From contig CAJQUW010009193.1 of the NCBI GenBank assembly GCA_907163375.1, positions 1-64,000 of the forward strand: a stretch of DNA of 64,000 nt, written 5' to 3'. This stretch comes from Prostheceraeus crozeri. Taxonomy: Eukaryota; Platyhelminthes; Polycladida; Euryleptidae. Positions 40,780-50,999 of the stretch are shown piece by piece. Both the position numbers and the translations under genes were made by a program. The notes under the pieces were generated by a model. That model did no database searches. It saw only the letters and a list, made by a program, of their open reading frames with translations, and was not told the origin of the DNA. Positions within the stretch are counted from its first letter, which is position 1. Each line of letters begins with the position of its first letter.

Positions 40780-42230
40780 GACTCAAAAAGTTACTCGGCA
40801 GTATTGGTAAAAATTGTGGCATTCCAAGCCTCATCGGATTCAGGCGGTTTTGGATACGAAAGGGGCCATGCCAGGTATTGAACGCTTTTATTATCACAAA
40901 TTATCTTGTCGGATTTCTTATATCTGCAATATTTCATTTTGTTCGGAAAAGAGTGACACTGGATATAAAAAGTATGATTGTTTAGCAGAAAACTAAAAAA
41001 TCGAGGGTGCATTCAGACTTTTGGCCATAATAAAGCGAATATTCGGATTTCTATGGTTGTGGCAAACATTGCCGAATAATACTGCTGAGAAAATAATCCT
41101 TACAGTCAACAATACAACTTGACTATAAAACCTCGATGTCCCCTGCTTTTCATCAATCGTCTGAGTTGCCACTTGCGTTGCTCTGGGCACTCCCTAAACA
41201 GCCATTTCGTCGATGAGATTGAAAATGAAGAAAACAGGATGACAAACAGCCATTTGTGGCTTGTAGAAAAGCTGAGAAAACAGGAAGATGTCAATTTACT
41301 TTGCACTTCTTAAGGGAAGTAAAGAGTGAAAACGAATGCTCCCGATTTCCGTTATTTTTCCTTTCTAAAGCCGTCAAGACGCTCTAACTACCATAAATCT
41401 ATCTTGTATCTGATTCCTCATCATTTGTAAGGATCGTTTCTCAGTTATGTTATTTGCTGAACCTCAGATGTCCTGACTAGTGACTGTGAATCACCAGAGA
41501 GATTAACAAGAACAAAACAACTAGATGTTGCTTTTGATTGCGATTCGGTTCAACTGCCAAATTTGAATGGAATGCTTTTCTCTGCGGCGATGCATAAATT
41601 TTTAGTGTCTTTCTCTCAACATAGTGCTACAAATAGCAACTCGAACTTCTCAGTTTTTGCTATTTTTAGGAAATTTGTTATTTCATCAAAGTTGGTTACT
41701 TGCGGATTCAAAATGGTGAAATTTATCTAGAAGTTGTTTGTGAAAAAAGAAACACATTCCAAAGAAAACACAGCATAAAATATTCTTTCATAGAAGCAAC
41801 AATTTCATATTTTGCTGATAGGGAAGAGTCAAGAATGATTTGATCCTGTCTTATTTATGTAATTGATAAAATCAATTTCAAACACAATACAGTGATCATC
41901 AACATAATAAATAAGATAAGATTAAATCTTTCTTGACTCTTCCCTGTCAACAAAATATGATGTTTAGTCAAGGCATTTTCAGATAAATATTTAGCCATTT
42001 CAGTGTATGAAACGGTGTTTTACTAAGCATGCAAAACATTCAAATGAGATAATAAGGACTTTATTCTAGCGGTTAGCAAAATTAGCAATATTCAAACAAG
42101 TTATTCACTGTAGATGTCAAAATAGAGAAGTTGGTACTTCTATTCTCGCCCTCCGACCTTTTTGTCGTTGACACCCGGAAGTGTTCCATCGTCAACGACC
42201 TCCTTTTGCTCCTAGGGCAGTCTCACTACC
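40780..42230. other. No gene recognised; one small foldback
   Basis: No supported coding frame. It contains the foldback at 41821-41945. Confidence 0.35.
41821..41945. repeat. 125-bp foldback MITE
   Basis: GGGAAGAGTCAAGAATGATT at the left and its near reverse complement AAATCTTTCTTGACTCTTCCC at the right, with an additional inverted AAGACAG/TTATCTTATTTAT part inside. No target duplication recognised. Confidence 0.65.
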
Positions 42231-42234
42231 GTCG

Positions 42235-42825
42235 TATAGGTTTGACTGGTCAAGATCAACATTTGCCATTTCAAGATTGAAAATGCCGAATCAAGTTGCA
42301 TTATGTTGTTCCTCTTGCAACATTGCCGTTTCAAGTTCGTCATTGCCGGTGATTACGCTCCATATGCTGACAAATATCAAATGGAATGAAGCATTGTCGA
42401 ATCAAGAGAAGCATTGCCGATTTAATTTGCAGATGGTGTCACTTATCCGAATCAACTGCAGCATTGACGACAAGTTGCATAAAAATGAAAATACCTAAAT
42501 TACCCTAAAATGAATTTCGCAGTATTTGAAAGAAACGTTACCCAAAAACGCTTGAAGTGAAATTCAAAAAGTTAGTTAACCAATTATTTGCATAAACATA
42601 ATTTGAGCTCACATGTAAGCCCCTATACGCAGATAAATTGTGCACTTGATCCATCATTATGCTGTTGAATTGACAAAGCCAAATGCCTAATCGGTAATGC
42701 TTCGCTTGAAACGACAAATTGCTCTTAATGCATCTAATGCTGCACCTTGGTTTGACATTGTCATGTTAAAATAACAATGTTTCAGCTGAAACGGCTATTC
42801 ACGTTGTTGACCAGTCAAACCTATA
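42235..42825. mobile_element. TA-type MITE, about 590 bp, with internal degenerate minisatellite
   Basis: Ends TATAGGTTTGACTGGTCAA and TTGACCAGTCAAACCTATA are exact inverted repeats (19 bp). The left half repeats variants of a GCATTGCCGATTCAAGTTG word at irregular spacing, and inverted variants occur on the right side. TA target duplication is likely. Non-coding. Confidence 0.75.
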
Positions 42826-42990
42826 AAAGCGTTGAATGTGCAAAATTCCTCTTATCTGACTTGTAGAAAATTTACGTGTGCTACATTTAATTAGATAACC
42901 GATTCTGGAAACCGAAGACGCGCGCAGATGAATCTAATTCTGTGGAGTCAATAATAAAGTGACACGAGTAAACGCACCCTATAATAAATG

Positions 42991-44603
42991 CAGTGGCGTC
43001 TTCTTCGTACCTGCGAGGCCTTCGGCGCATCCTCAAAAATAATTTTCTAACAATTATAAAAATGAAAAGTGTCATCATTCATTTCAATTCGATAGCTTCT
43101 CGTTACAACTGTGCACAGCTTTCCGTCTCAAAGTCAGACGCTCAACCTCATTGAACAGTTTTTCAGTACGTGCTTGAATCACAGCCACAGAATTAGACCG
43201 GTCGTTTCTTCTTCTGTTTGACTAGACAGGAAACATTGGAACATGTAATGTTAATGAAATGGCACAATCTGCTGACAAAATACCATGGCAATCGAACAAT
43301 GAACAGCCAGTTTAACATTGAACACACAAGTCTGAAGTCTCAGTGACATTTATCAACCGGATCACACAGCAAAGAGACACAGTCGATGTCAAGTTCTACA
43401 GAGAAGTTTGTGAACGTTTTTTCGTACGTCTGCTAACTTTTTTAATAATGATCGGAGGGCCCAACATCATCGAGAAAACTTTTGCGCAATGATCTGAATT
43501 CTTCGAATCTGAAGGAATCGTGGCGATCGGAGCATTTTAAAGGAATTCACAACAATCCGCAAGTGACGCACGACTATTTTTCCTATCTCTGCAAGGTATT
43601 AAGAAATTCTTTTTTGCCCACTTAATAAGTTCCCTCATGTGCCATTATTTTTAATCAGTTTGCACTTCTAGCAAAGTGATATGCTTAAACAATCTAATTC
43701 TGTGATCACAGCTGTTTTCTTCGAACAATTAGACACACAAGCTAGTCGTGTGTTCAGACGGAGCATTGATGTTCAGACAGAGCGAAAGAGAGTTGTGTGC
43801 GTGTCAGGCAGTAAAGCGCACGCGCCCGCGTCAATATTGGCTTTTCCGATAGACATAATGATTTGCCTTCTCCAATTTTTACAATGAAATTCTACGCGAT
43901 TCTTGATCGAGGCGCGGTATCTAAATATAGTGGGCGAAGCGCAACCCAATCGTTCCTGGATTCGCTTTATGTGAGAGATCCCACTACGTCAACAGTAGCA
44001 GATGGCTGACGTTCAGACAAGACTGCGATCAGATGATGGGCGTTCTCCAATGAATGCAGAGTAATGCATCTGACTCGAACACCCAGATTCGGTAGAATTC
44101 CATAAGTTGCTTTTACGTGATTGATGTGACACTATGTTTAGTACTACAGATGAGATCATTAATCACGCCTTTCGCCCGAAGGTAATATACTTGAAAGATG
44201 ACAGTCGTCAAGCAAGGTAGGCCAACACTTGAAATAAAAGTTGAAAGTACTCATAGAGAAAGAAATAAGAAATACACAAGACATTTTAATGCATCAAATG
44301 AGTGGTTGACCGGCCGTGAGAAACGCAAGGAACTGTTGACCTTGCCTCCTTTTTTCTCGAGAAAATGTGGTCTGGACAGAGATGGGGTATAGTAATCTCA
44401 GCTCATTGAGTAAGGCGGTTAAGAGACATGAGCAATCAACCTCTCATGTGCACATTCACTTGGCATTAAAAAATGTTCAGGAAATTGTAATTAAAAATTC
44501 AACTTTTATGGAAATTAATGTTTTAACATAAAAGTGTTTGGTATAGAAATATTATTCCAATGCCGAGTGAAGGCCTATGATCTGGGCGCACGGGAGGCCA
44601 CTG
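42991..44603. mobile_element. Long hAT copy, 1613 bp, related to 11458-12089
   Basis: Starts CAGTGGCGTC and ends in GGCCACTG; identical 8-bp flanks AATAAATG (42983-42990 and 44604-44611). In reverse orientation it matches the 632-bp element at 11458, but it carries two extra blocks, about 43200-43680 and 43890-44200. The first extra block includes the R1 outer repeat (43206-43372). No transposase is evident even in this longer form. Confidence 0.88.
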
Positions 44604-44611
44604 AATAAATG

Positions 44612-45588
44612 GTGTGTTTTTCCAATAGCAATTAGACTATTCATATCTCCAAAGCCCGATAGAGCAGTTTATTTATTACGCTTCCATGTAATAGCGATGT
44701 AACAAAACTTAAACTCCACTTGGGATAATGCGGTCATGGTTATCTCATGTATTGTTCTCAAAATTATGCCATCTTGAACGTTTAGTGGCGGTTAACCTGT
44801 TAAGTTCGGTCTACATGTAACACAATCTTAGAGCTTCAGAACATCCTGAAACTCGACGCCGAAGTTGAGACACAGGTCCTATGTTGCAGTTTCTAATCTT
44901 GCCACTGGAAAAGTTTTAAGGAATACTAGGAGTACACTTTCCTTGAATTTTTTCATGCATTCCTGCACAGTAATTGAAAAGCGCTGAAACATCAGGTCTT
45001 CAAAGAATGTACGAACCCAACTCAAATATTTCACGAGATCACTAAAAGCTGTTGAACACTGGTGGGCAGTAAAAGAAATTCCATGGATTGCTTTCAGTCG
45101 TCCCTACCTCAACGTCTCTCGTTTTCGCTGCTCGGAAGCAGTCACTCAGTAAACAAGACAGTTGTCAATATCACAGCAAGGTTCAATTTTTTAGCTTTAT
45201 TCGATCTGACTAGATTAGGAAGAAGATTAGAAGTAACAGATTGTTGCAGTTCAAGTGATTATTGATTCAGTGACTGGAAAAAGTTCATTCTTCTTACCAA
45301 ATTATTAATATTCTTGTCTAATCGAATTCTCAGTCGATTTTCATGTTGTCATGTTATGAAGAAAGATTCGCCAGTCACGCCCGAGTCTTCAATTGAAAAA
45401 AATGAATGCAATCTAAATTTATTACAAGCAAGGAACATGTGTATCTTGATGAATAACACTGTGGAAGTTTGTTTGACTACAATGATAATTCGGGGGAGGA
45501 AACATAAGAATCACCAACAACTATGCATGGCCTAATATTATTAATAAATGATAATTAAAACATTTACGTCCACTTGACAATTTGTAGA
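44612..45588. other. No gene recognised
   Basis: No supported frame or element. Confidence 0.35.
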
Positions 45589-45589
45589 T

Positions 45590-45834
45590 AAATGAAAGAG
45601 CGCATCTAGCCGAATTCATTATCTTTATTGCTCTGGAGGCCATTCGCCTGTCTTCGACACAGAACATATCCGGTAGAAAGAATGAGTGATGACAAATGAG
45701 AAGTACAGCTACGTGTTAAAAAATGGAGATGGCCTCAGCACGGTAGATGAATGTTTGACCACGACAGGCGAAAGGCCTCCGGAGCAACAAAGATCATGAA
45801 TTCGGCTAGATGCCCGCTTTCATTCATCTACAAA
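45590..45834. mobile_element. 245-bp foldback MITE
   Basis: Inverted arms of about 75 bp: TTGTAGATAAATGAAAG then GCATCTAGCCGAATTCAT on the left and the complementary sequence on the right. The centre is about 90 bp. The arms have a few differences. Target duplication not clear. Confidence 0.7.
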
Positions 45835-45839
45835 ATGAT

Positions 45840-46675
45840 AATTAGATCACATTTTGGTGAGTCTGAAATCGATTGTCAACTCAAAAGTTCTCCAGAAAAA
45901 CTGTATTTTCTGAATTTACTATGTCAAGGTAGTTCAAAAATGTAAATCGTATAAAGACTCATTCGAGAGTTATTTCGAGAAAATTAAAATTTTGAATTTC
46001 TAAGTAGCATGAAAACACATTTTCTTAATTAACAAATTTAAGAAAAACTTCATGCAAACTGTTCGCATTCCCATGTATTATAACGCTTATTAAGAAGTCA
46101 CAAAGTGACAACACTGTGACTATTCATCGAGATATTTTGAAATAGTTTGAATGTCATGGTTAATAAATCGCCTAGTATGAATAAGTATAGAATTTGAAAT
46201 TCCCAGATGAACACTTTTTCTGCCAAATAGAATTCATTTTCTGGTGTCGTGTTGCAAGCATTTTCTTTGCCTTTATCCTATGTTTCGAACTCAATAAATT
46301 TTTTTCAATAAATTAAGTGGAATATATAGAAGTCAGTCTCAAGGCTAATCCACGAAGCTGGTAAACAAGAGAATTAGTAAGTATAATATACAAGTGATGA
46401 CTATTACACTTAGTCTACATGCAAACTACTTACCGAAAAATATCTTGAAATCTGTTTCTTATGGCACAAAACATTTCTTTACATAGATGAGAGAGCCTCA
46501 TTCTTCAAAAATTCGTAACATCGTGCCCTCTTCACGTAAATTAATCTTGACGAACTTCAAAATAAAGAGCTCACATAGTAAGCTTGTACTGAAATGATGA
46601 ACAGAAAAATCCTTATGATAATTTTACTCCATCCCGCATATTTTCATTATTCCAGGAAGTCTTTGTCAAAATGAC
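45840..46675. other. No gene recognised
   Basis: AT-rich unique-looking DNA. Confidence 0.35.
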
Positions 46676-46679
46676 TGAT

Positions 46680-48215
46680 AATAATAATAAGCGTATATAT
46701 TTGTTTCAGAATGAAAATCGTACTTGCTTTGAGCAAAAATACACAGGTTATAAGTGAAGAAAAATAGTACAAGTACAAACTCGCATAAGTCATTTAGCAA
46801 AATAAACGAAAATCACTTCAGTAGCACAATAACAGCATCATGGACGTCATCCTCTTTTTTTCTCGATCCAGAAAATGAAGTATTATAGAGAGGAATACAA
46901 TACGGAACAAATGATTTGATTCTACGATGTGTTTTACACATAGGCTGGCGAAGCAAACCAGAATAGGTGAGACGCTGTGGAAATAGGTGATGCAGAATGT
47001 TATTCGGGTTTTCAAGCTTCTTGAATGTCTTTAATGCTTGCGAAACGCGTCTTTCCCTAGTAGATGGAAACATACCACAGTCACAATTAAAGCCACATAT
47101 GATGTTATGGCAACGTCGACGAATTCGCTCAATTTTATTTGATTCTTTATTGTTAAGCGATACAAAAACAGCGGAATTGTATTCAAGTATACCAAGAATC
47201 ATATTATGATAAATTTGTATCAAATCGGCTTTCTGAAGTCCAGAATATTTCTTTAAACGTTTTAAGAGAAAAATACGACGGCTCGATTTTTTACATATTG
47301 AGTCAACATGCTTAATCCAAGTGAGATCTCCTGAGAAAGTTACACCAAGGCAGTTTAGATGATCAACTTGCGGCATACACAATACGTTTATGATGGGAGT
47401 ATTTCGCTTTTTGACAATCATCACTCTTGACTTCTGCTCATTTAATATCAGACCATGATCACGACACCAGCTTTTTATGTTGGTTGCTTCCAGTTGAATG
47501 GCATGGTTTACATCATCATTTGTAGAGAAAGGAATTGAAACTAAAACATCATCTGCGTACTTGATAAGCATCGTGTCATTAGAGAATGAGTTTAAGGAGC
47601 CCATGTAAGCAGCAAACATATGTGGTGAAATTATGCACCCCTGAGGAACGCCTGGTCACTTGACGGAAATTGCTATTTGCTATATGCTTCACACAAACTC
47701 GCTGATATCGGTCTTTGAAATAATCTGCTAACCATTCCAGAAATTTAGTTGGCAAAAGCTTTGATGTCAGATAAGCAAACAATTTCTCATCTGTAGGCGG
47801 TCAAATGCTCTGCTGAGATCGAATGATATCACTGCCACTCCTGATATATCTTCACGATCCAATTTAGATGTTATGAAGTCGTGTAATTGAATATTAGCGC
47901 ATAAAGTCGATGATCCGCGACGAAAACCAAATTGGTTATCACCATACAGGGACAAGAGTCTTTCTTCGATTGACATTAGTACGTACTTTTCTAGAAGCTT
48001 GGCCAAAATTGGAAGAACAGATATAGGCCTCAGTTCGTTGACACTGGGATTGGGATTTTTGGGGACAGGGATTACGTTCGCCAATTTCCATTGAGTAGGA
48101 ACAACACCTACACTGACGGAGAGACAAAACATGTGAGATACAGGGCAAATACAGGGACTGATATTGCAAAACGTGAAGTATTCTGGAGCTTGGGCAATTG
48201 TATGCACCCCGCATA
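46680..48215 (-). pseudogene. LINE reverse-transcriptase relic (CR1/L2/Jockey-like)
   Basis: Three minus-strand frames follow one another: 48207-47767 (WKLANVIPVPKNPNPSVNEL and RPISVLP, QFGFRRGSSTL, ISFDLSRAFDR), 47782-47579 (a short LARGE-loop piece with FLEWLADYFKDRYQR) and 47619-46813 (MLIKYADDVLV active site, LNEQKSRVM, LGVTFSGDLTW, ICKKSSRRIFLLKRLKKY). Frameshifts lie near 47775 and 47610. The 3' end has an AATAATAATAA tail at about 46680. Everything upstream of the RT (ORF1, endonuclease) is missing: a 5'-truncated insertion. It uses YADD, unlike the YVDD copy at 26-27 kb. Confidence 0.85.
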
Positions 48216-48249
48216 CTTTGTCAATTTTCTGTGACTTTCGTTATAAGAC

Positions 48250-49640
48250 AAATACCATAGCTTTACAAAAAATAAATTACTTCTGTTCCACCATAATGTC
48301 CATTGCGATGGTCATTTTAACACTCAGTGAACCCCTTTCACATATTCTTAGTTTACTTGCTTAAATCGATATCAAAACATTAGAAAAGTTCATTTAAAGT
48401 AAAACAGTGATGTTTGCGTGTAGTAGATTGAATCCTTTGAGTGTCTTTCAGCCTTCTCAGAAAACACATGCGAAAATATGGTCTTTTTATAAGTCAGCCA
48501 CATTTAGCACAACATCAGATGTACTAAGAAGCGGCTATATGATATCTTCTGTCACCATAATTTTGAATTTAATCATGATTTTAATGAAATTGATTTAATC
48601 CATGCAGCAAAATGTCTCCATCTGTCCATTCTTTCAAATTTATCGAAAGCTATCTGAAATAGGCCTAAACTGAGTCAAAATTGATGTACTTTTGGAACCT
48701 AAAAACAGCTGTGGAGATCTCAAACTCATCAATCACTGCTGTGAAAAGTTTGTCAGCAGTCTGTTTTCGATGAATATAATGATAGCTTTCATTTCGGCCA
48801 TTGATTTATGTCGAGTTGTTCATATAGGCTAACCAGTCACCCGAGATCACGTGCGGAAGCAAAATATTCACATTTTCCGATCCTCCAACACAATACACAT
48901 CTACGAGCATGATGTAGACAATGAATAAATGACTTTCACCCTTTATGCAGCGGCGTGGACATGTCCGAAATCATTTTTCATCTAATTACAAAAATTTTGT
49001 TTTGGGAACTCCTTGGCCTATCTACCAAACTTCTACTGATTCAATTGAAATGAAATAACACATGCAGATTCATTGTCAAAAATGATGATTTTACATGGGC
49101 ATGAGCAGTCGATATATCCTCAGCGCAAAAAGTGAAATAGAAAAATATGGCTCCGGTGTCCACTGGACCCCTCTCAGATCTCTGAGGGTTAAAAGCAGGA
49201 AGTTGAACTTCTCCTCTTCTCTCTGTATGCGCAGCAGTTGGCAATTTGATGCGAAAAGAAGGTTGCAAAGTGACATGCATGCATATTTCTCGAAATTAGG
49301 AGGTAGAGAGGGCGAAATTCGCCCTCATTCAATTTGATGCACTTCAAATCCTGGACTGCATTTGGTCAATTGCGGAATTTGTATGTAATGGAAAGTTCCT
49401 TTTTAATGACCGCTGACACTTTGTGTAGTTGTCAATAGAAAAAGTCGCAAAAATCAGTAAATGCTGATTGTGTGTCTATCAAGCATCTTACAAGCATCTT
49501 TATATTTGTGTCATCTTACAAGCAAAACTTGGAATAGATAAAGCAATTTTTGATGCCTTTTCTTGCTTTTTGCTAATTCATAACATCGCAACAATCAAAT
49601 TCTATTATTTTGATGTGCATTAACCCATTAAGCGCGGTGG
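48250..49640. other. No gene recognised
   Basis: No supported frame or repeat. Confidence 0.35.
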
Positions 49641-49641
49641 C

Positions 49642-49742
<101 letters not shown>

Positions 49743-49771
49743 ACAAATAAAAATGCTTGAATTATATCCAA

Positions 49772-50145
49772 AAATGATCCCCAAAGAAAACACAGTATCA
49801 AAAAAAAATCCCCGACCGGTTTCACTTCATTCTCAGAAGCTTGTCAAGGGAATGATTTACTCGTATTAATTAAATCTATGTATATACATAAAATTCAAAC
49901 TGAAATAGCATTCAGCGCAGGTCTCAGCAACTCAATGAACGGCGTTCCATAGCTTCCCTATCAACCTTGTTTTTCGACGGTGACATCTGACAGAGAGGAG
50001 CAGCCTCAAATTTCTTTGATAATGAACTCCCACAAGCTTCCAAGAAGCATTGAGTTGCTAATAAATCCTTCCCTTGACAAGCTTCTGAGAATGAAGTGAA
50101 ACCGGTCGGGAATTTCATTTGATACTGTGTTTTCTTTGGGGATCA
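49772..50145. repeat. Inverted repeat, about 85-bp arms, with hammerhead-like ACCGGT word
   Basis: Left arm 49772-49856 and right arm 50064-50145 are inverted copies, including AAGAAAACACAGTATCAAA and the GACCGGTTTCACTTCATTCT block. In the right arm the plus strand reads TTCTGAGAATGAAGTGAAAC followed by CGGTC, similar to the 3' half of short-stem hammerhead motifs (GAAAC, a palindromic six-mer ACCGGT, GUC), but the CUGAUGA box is not intact. TA repeats lie outside both arms. Likely a relic of a Penelope- or retrozyme-associated repeat. Confidence 0.6.
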
Positions 50146-50550
50146 TTTATTTATTTATATATATATATATATATGCCAGGTAATTTGCCTCCATTTATGC
50201 TTTAGCTTTTTTAGCGGTGGAAACTCGTTTTTGGGGTCATTTCTTTTTGACAAAACATAGCTTAGAACGATGTTCAAGATTTGTGATGTGAAATAACTTT
50301 TTCAATTTCGTCCATTTGGCGAGAAATTCAAATTGTTTTTCAAAATAGCGCGAAGAAATTTTTTGTTTCGATTAGTTGAGCAAAGCATTCAATTTTGAAC
50401 TTTCACAATCTTTTCGTGTCCATATACTGTATGTTTCATTTGGCGCATTTTCTAAACCTATGCACCAGTCTGATATTGAAATTCGATTTAGTTCAGTGGC
50501 AATGCAGCAATACGTACGTACTGGAATATATATCAAATCTCAACAGATGT

Positions 50551-50604
50551 AACCACCACGAGACATGTTTCGGCCTGTTGGGCCTCATCAGTCGTGGGTA
50601 GGTT
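50551..50604 (-). ncRNA. Type I hammerhead ribozyme, intact core
   Basis: The minus strand has the full core: CTGATGA, stem II GGCC-CAACA-GGCC, then GAAAC, a palindromic ACATGT giving a 2-bp stem III, and the cleavage triplet GTC (50564-50562). Stem I is CCACGA paired with TCGTGG, extended after an internal loop by AACC with GGTT. Cleavage is expected between 50562 and 50561. A stem III this short is unstable alone; ribozymes of this class are known to act as dimers through the palindromic ACAUGU. Confidence 0.85.
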
Positions 50605-50690
50605 TGAACCAGCGACGTTGGAACTAGAGGACGTGCAAGCATACCCTCTAACCACAAGGCCACCGGACCATCTGTTGAGAGCGTGAATTA
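50601..50690 (-). promoter_or_regulatory. tRNA-like Pol III promoter of the hammerhead repeat
   Basis: On the minus strand TGGCCTTGTGGTTAGAG (50662-50646) is an A-box and GGTTCAAACC (50610-50601) a near-perfect B-box, spaced about 36 bp apart as in tRNA genes and tRNA-derived SINEs. The B-box lies immediately before, and overlaps, the outer stem I of the ribozyme. The second copy has the same boxes at about 50912-50965. Confidence 0.75.
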
Positions 50691-50853
50691 GCCAGGAAGG
50701 CACTGCTTTAACGCAGGCACGTGGAGGGCGGACTGCATTCTGCAATCACTTAATACCGCATCCGAGATTGAGGCGCTTCACGCAGGCGCTACTAATTACA
50801 TGTTTAGACAAATAACCTGGCAATTGATAAATTTATCAAATCTCAACAGATGT

Positions 50854-50907
50854 AACCACCACGAGACATGTTGAGGACTGTTGGGCCTCATCAGTCGTGG
50901 GTAGGTT
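50854..50907 (-). ncRNA. Second hammerhead copy, core mutated
   Basis: Same layout with CTGATGA, ACATGT and the GTC site preserved, but the stem II closing strand and GAAAC are changed (the minus strand reads AGTCCTCAAC where the intact copy has AGGCCGAAAC). The loss of G12/A13 should abolish cleavage. Confidence 0.75.
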
Positions 50908-50999
50908 TGAACCAGCGACGTTGGAACTAGAGGACGTGCAAGCATACCCTCTAACCACAAGGCCACCGGACCATCTGTTGAGAGCGTGAATTAGCCAGG

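Larger units (their letters stand above)
50533..50999 (-). mobile_element. Retrozyme-like tandem repeat, 303-bp unit (tRNA-like head plus hammerhead)
   Basis: One and a half copies of a 303-bp unit (matching points 50531 and 50834). On the minus strand each copy runs: CTCAACAGATGG, a tRNA-like segment with A and B boxes, a hammerhead ribozyme, ATCTGTTGAG. The first and last words are inverted repeats of each other. A spacer (about 50700-50831) separates the copies. Tandem units of a few hundred bases each carrying a type I hammerhead are the design of retrozymes, which make self-cleaved RNA circles. TATATA sequences flank both sides. Confidence 0.75.
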
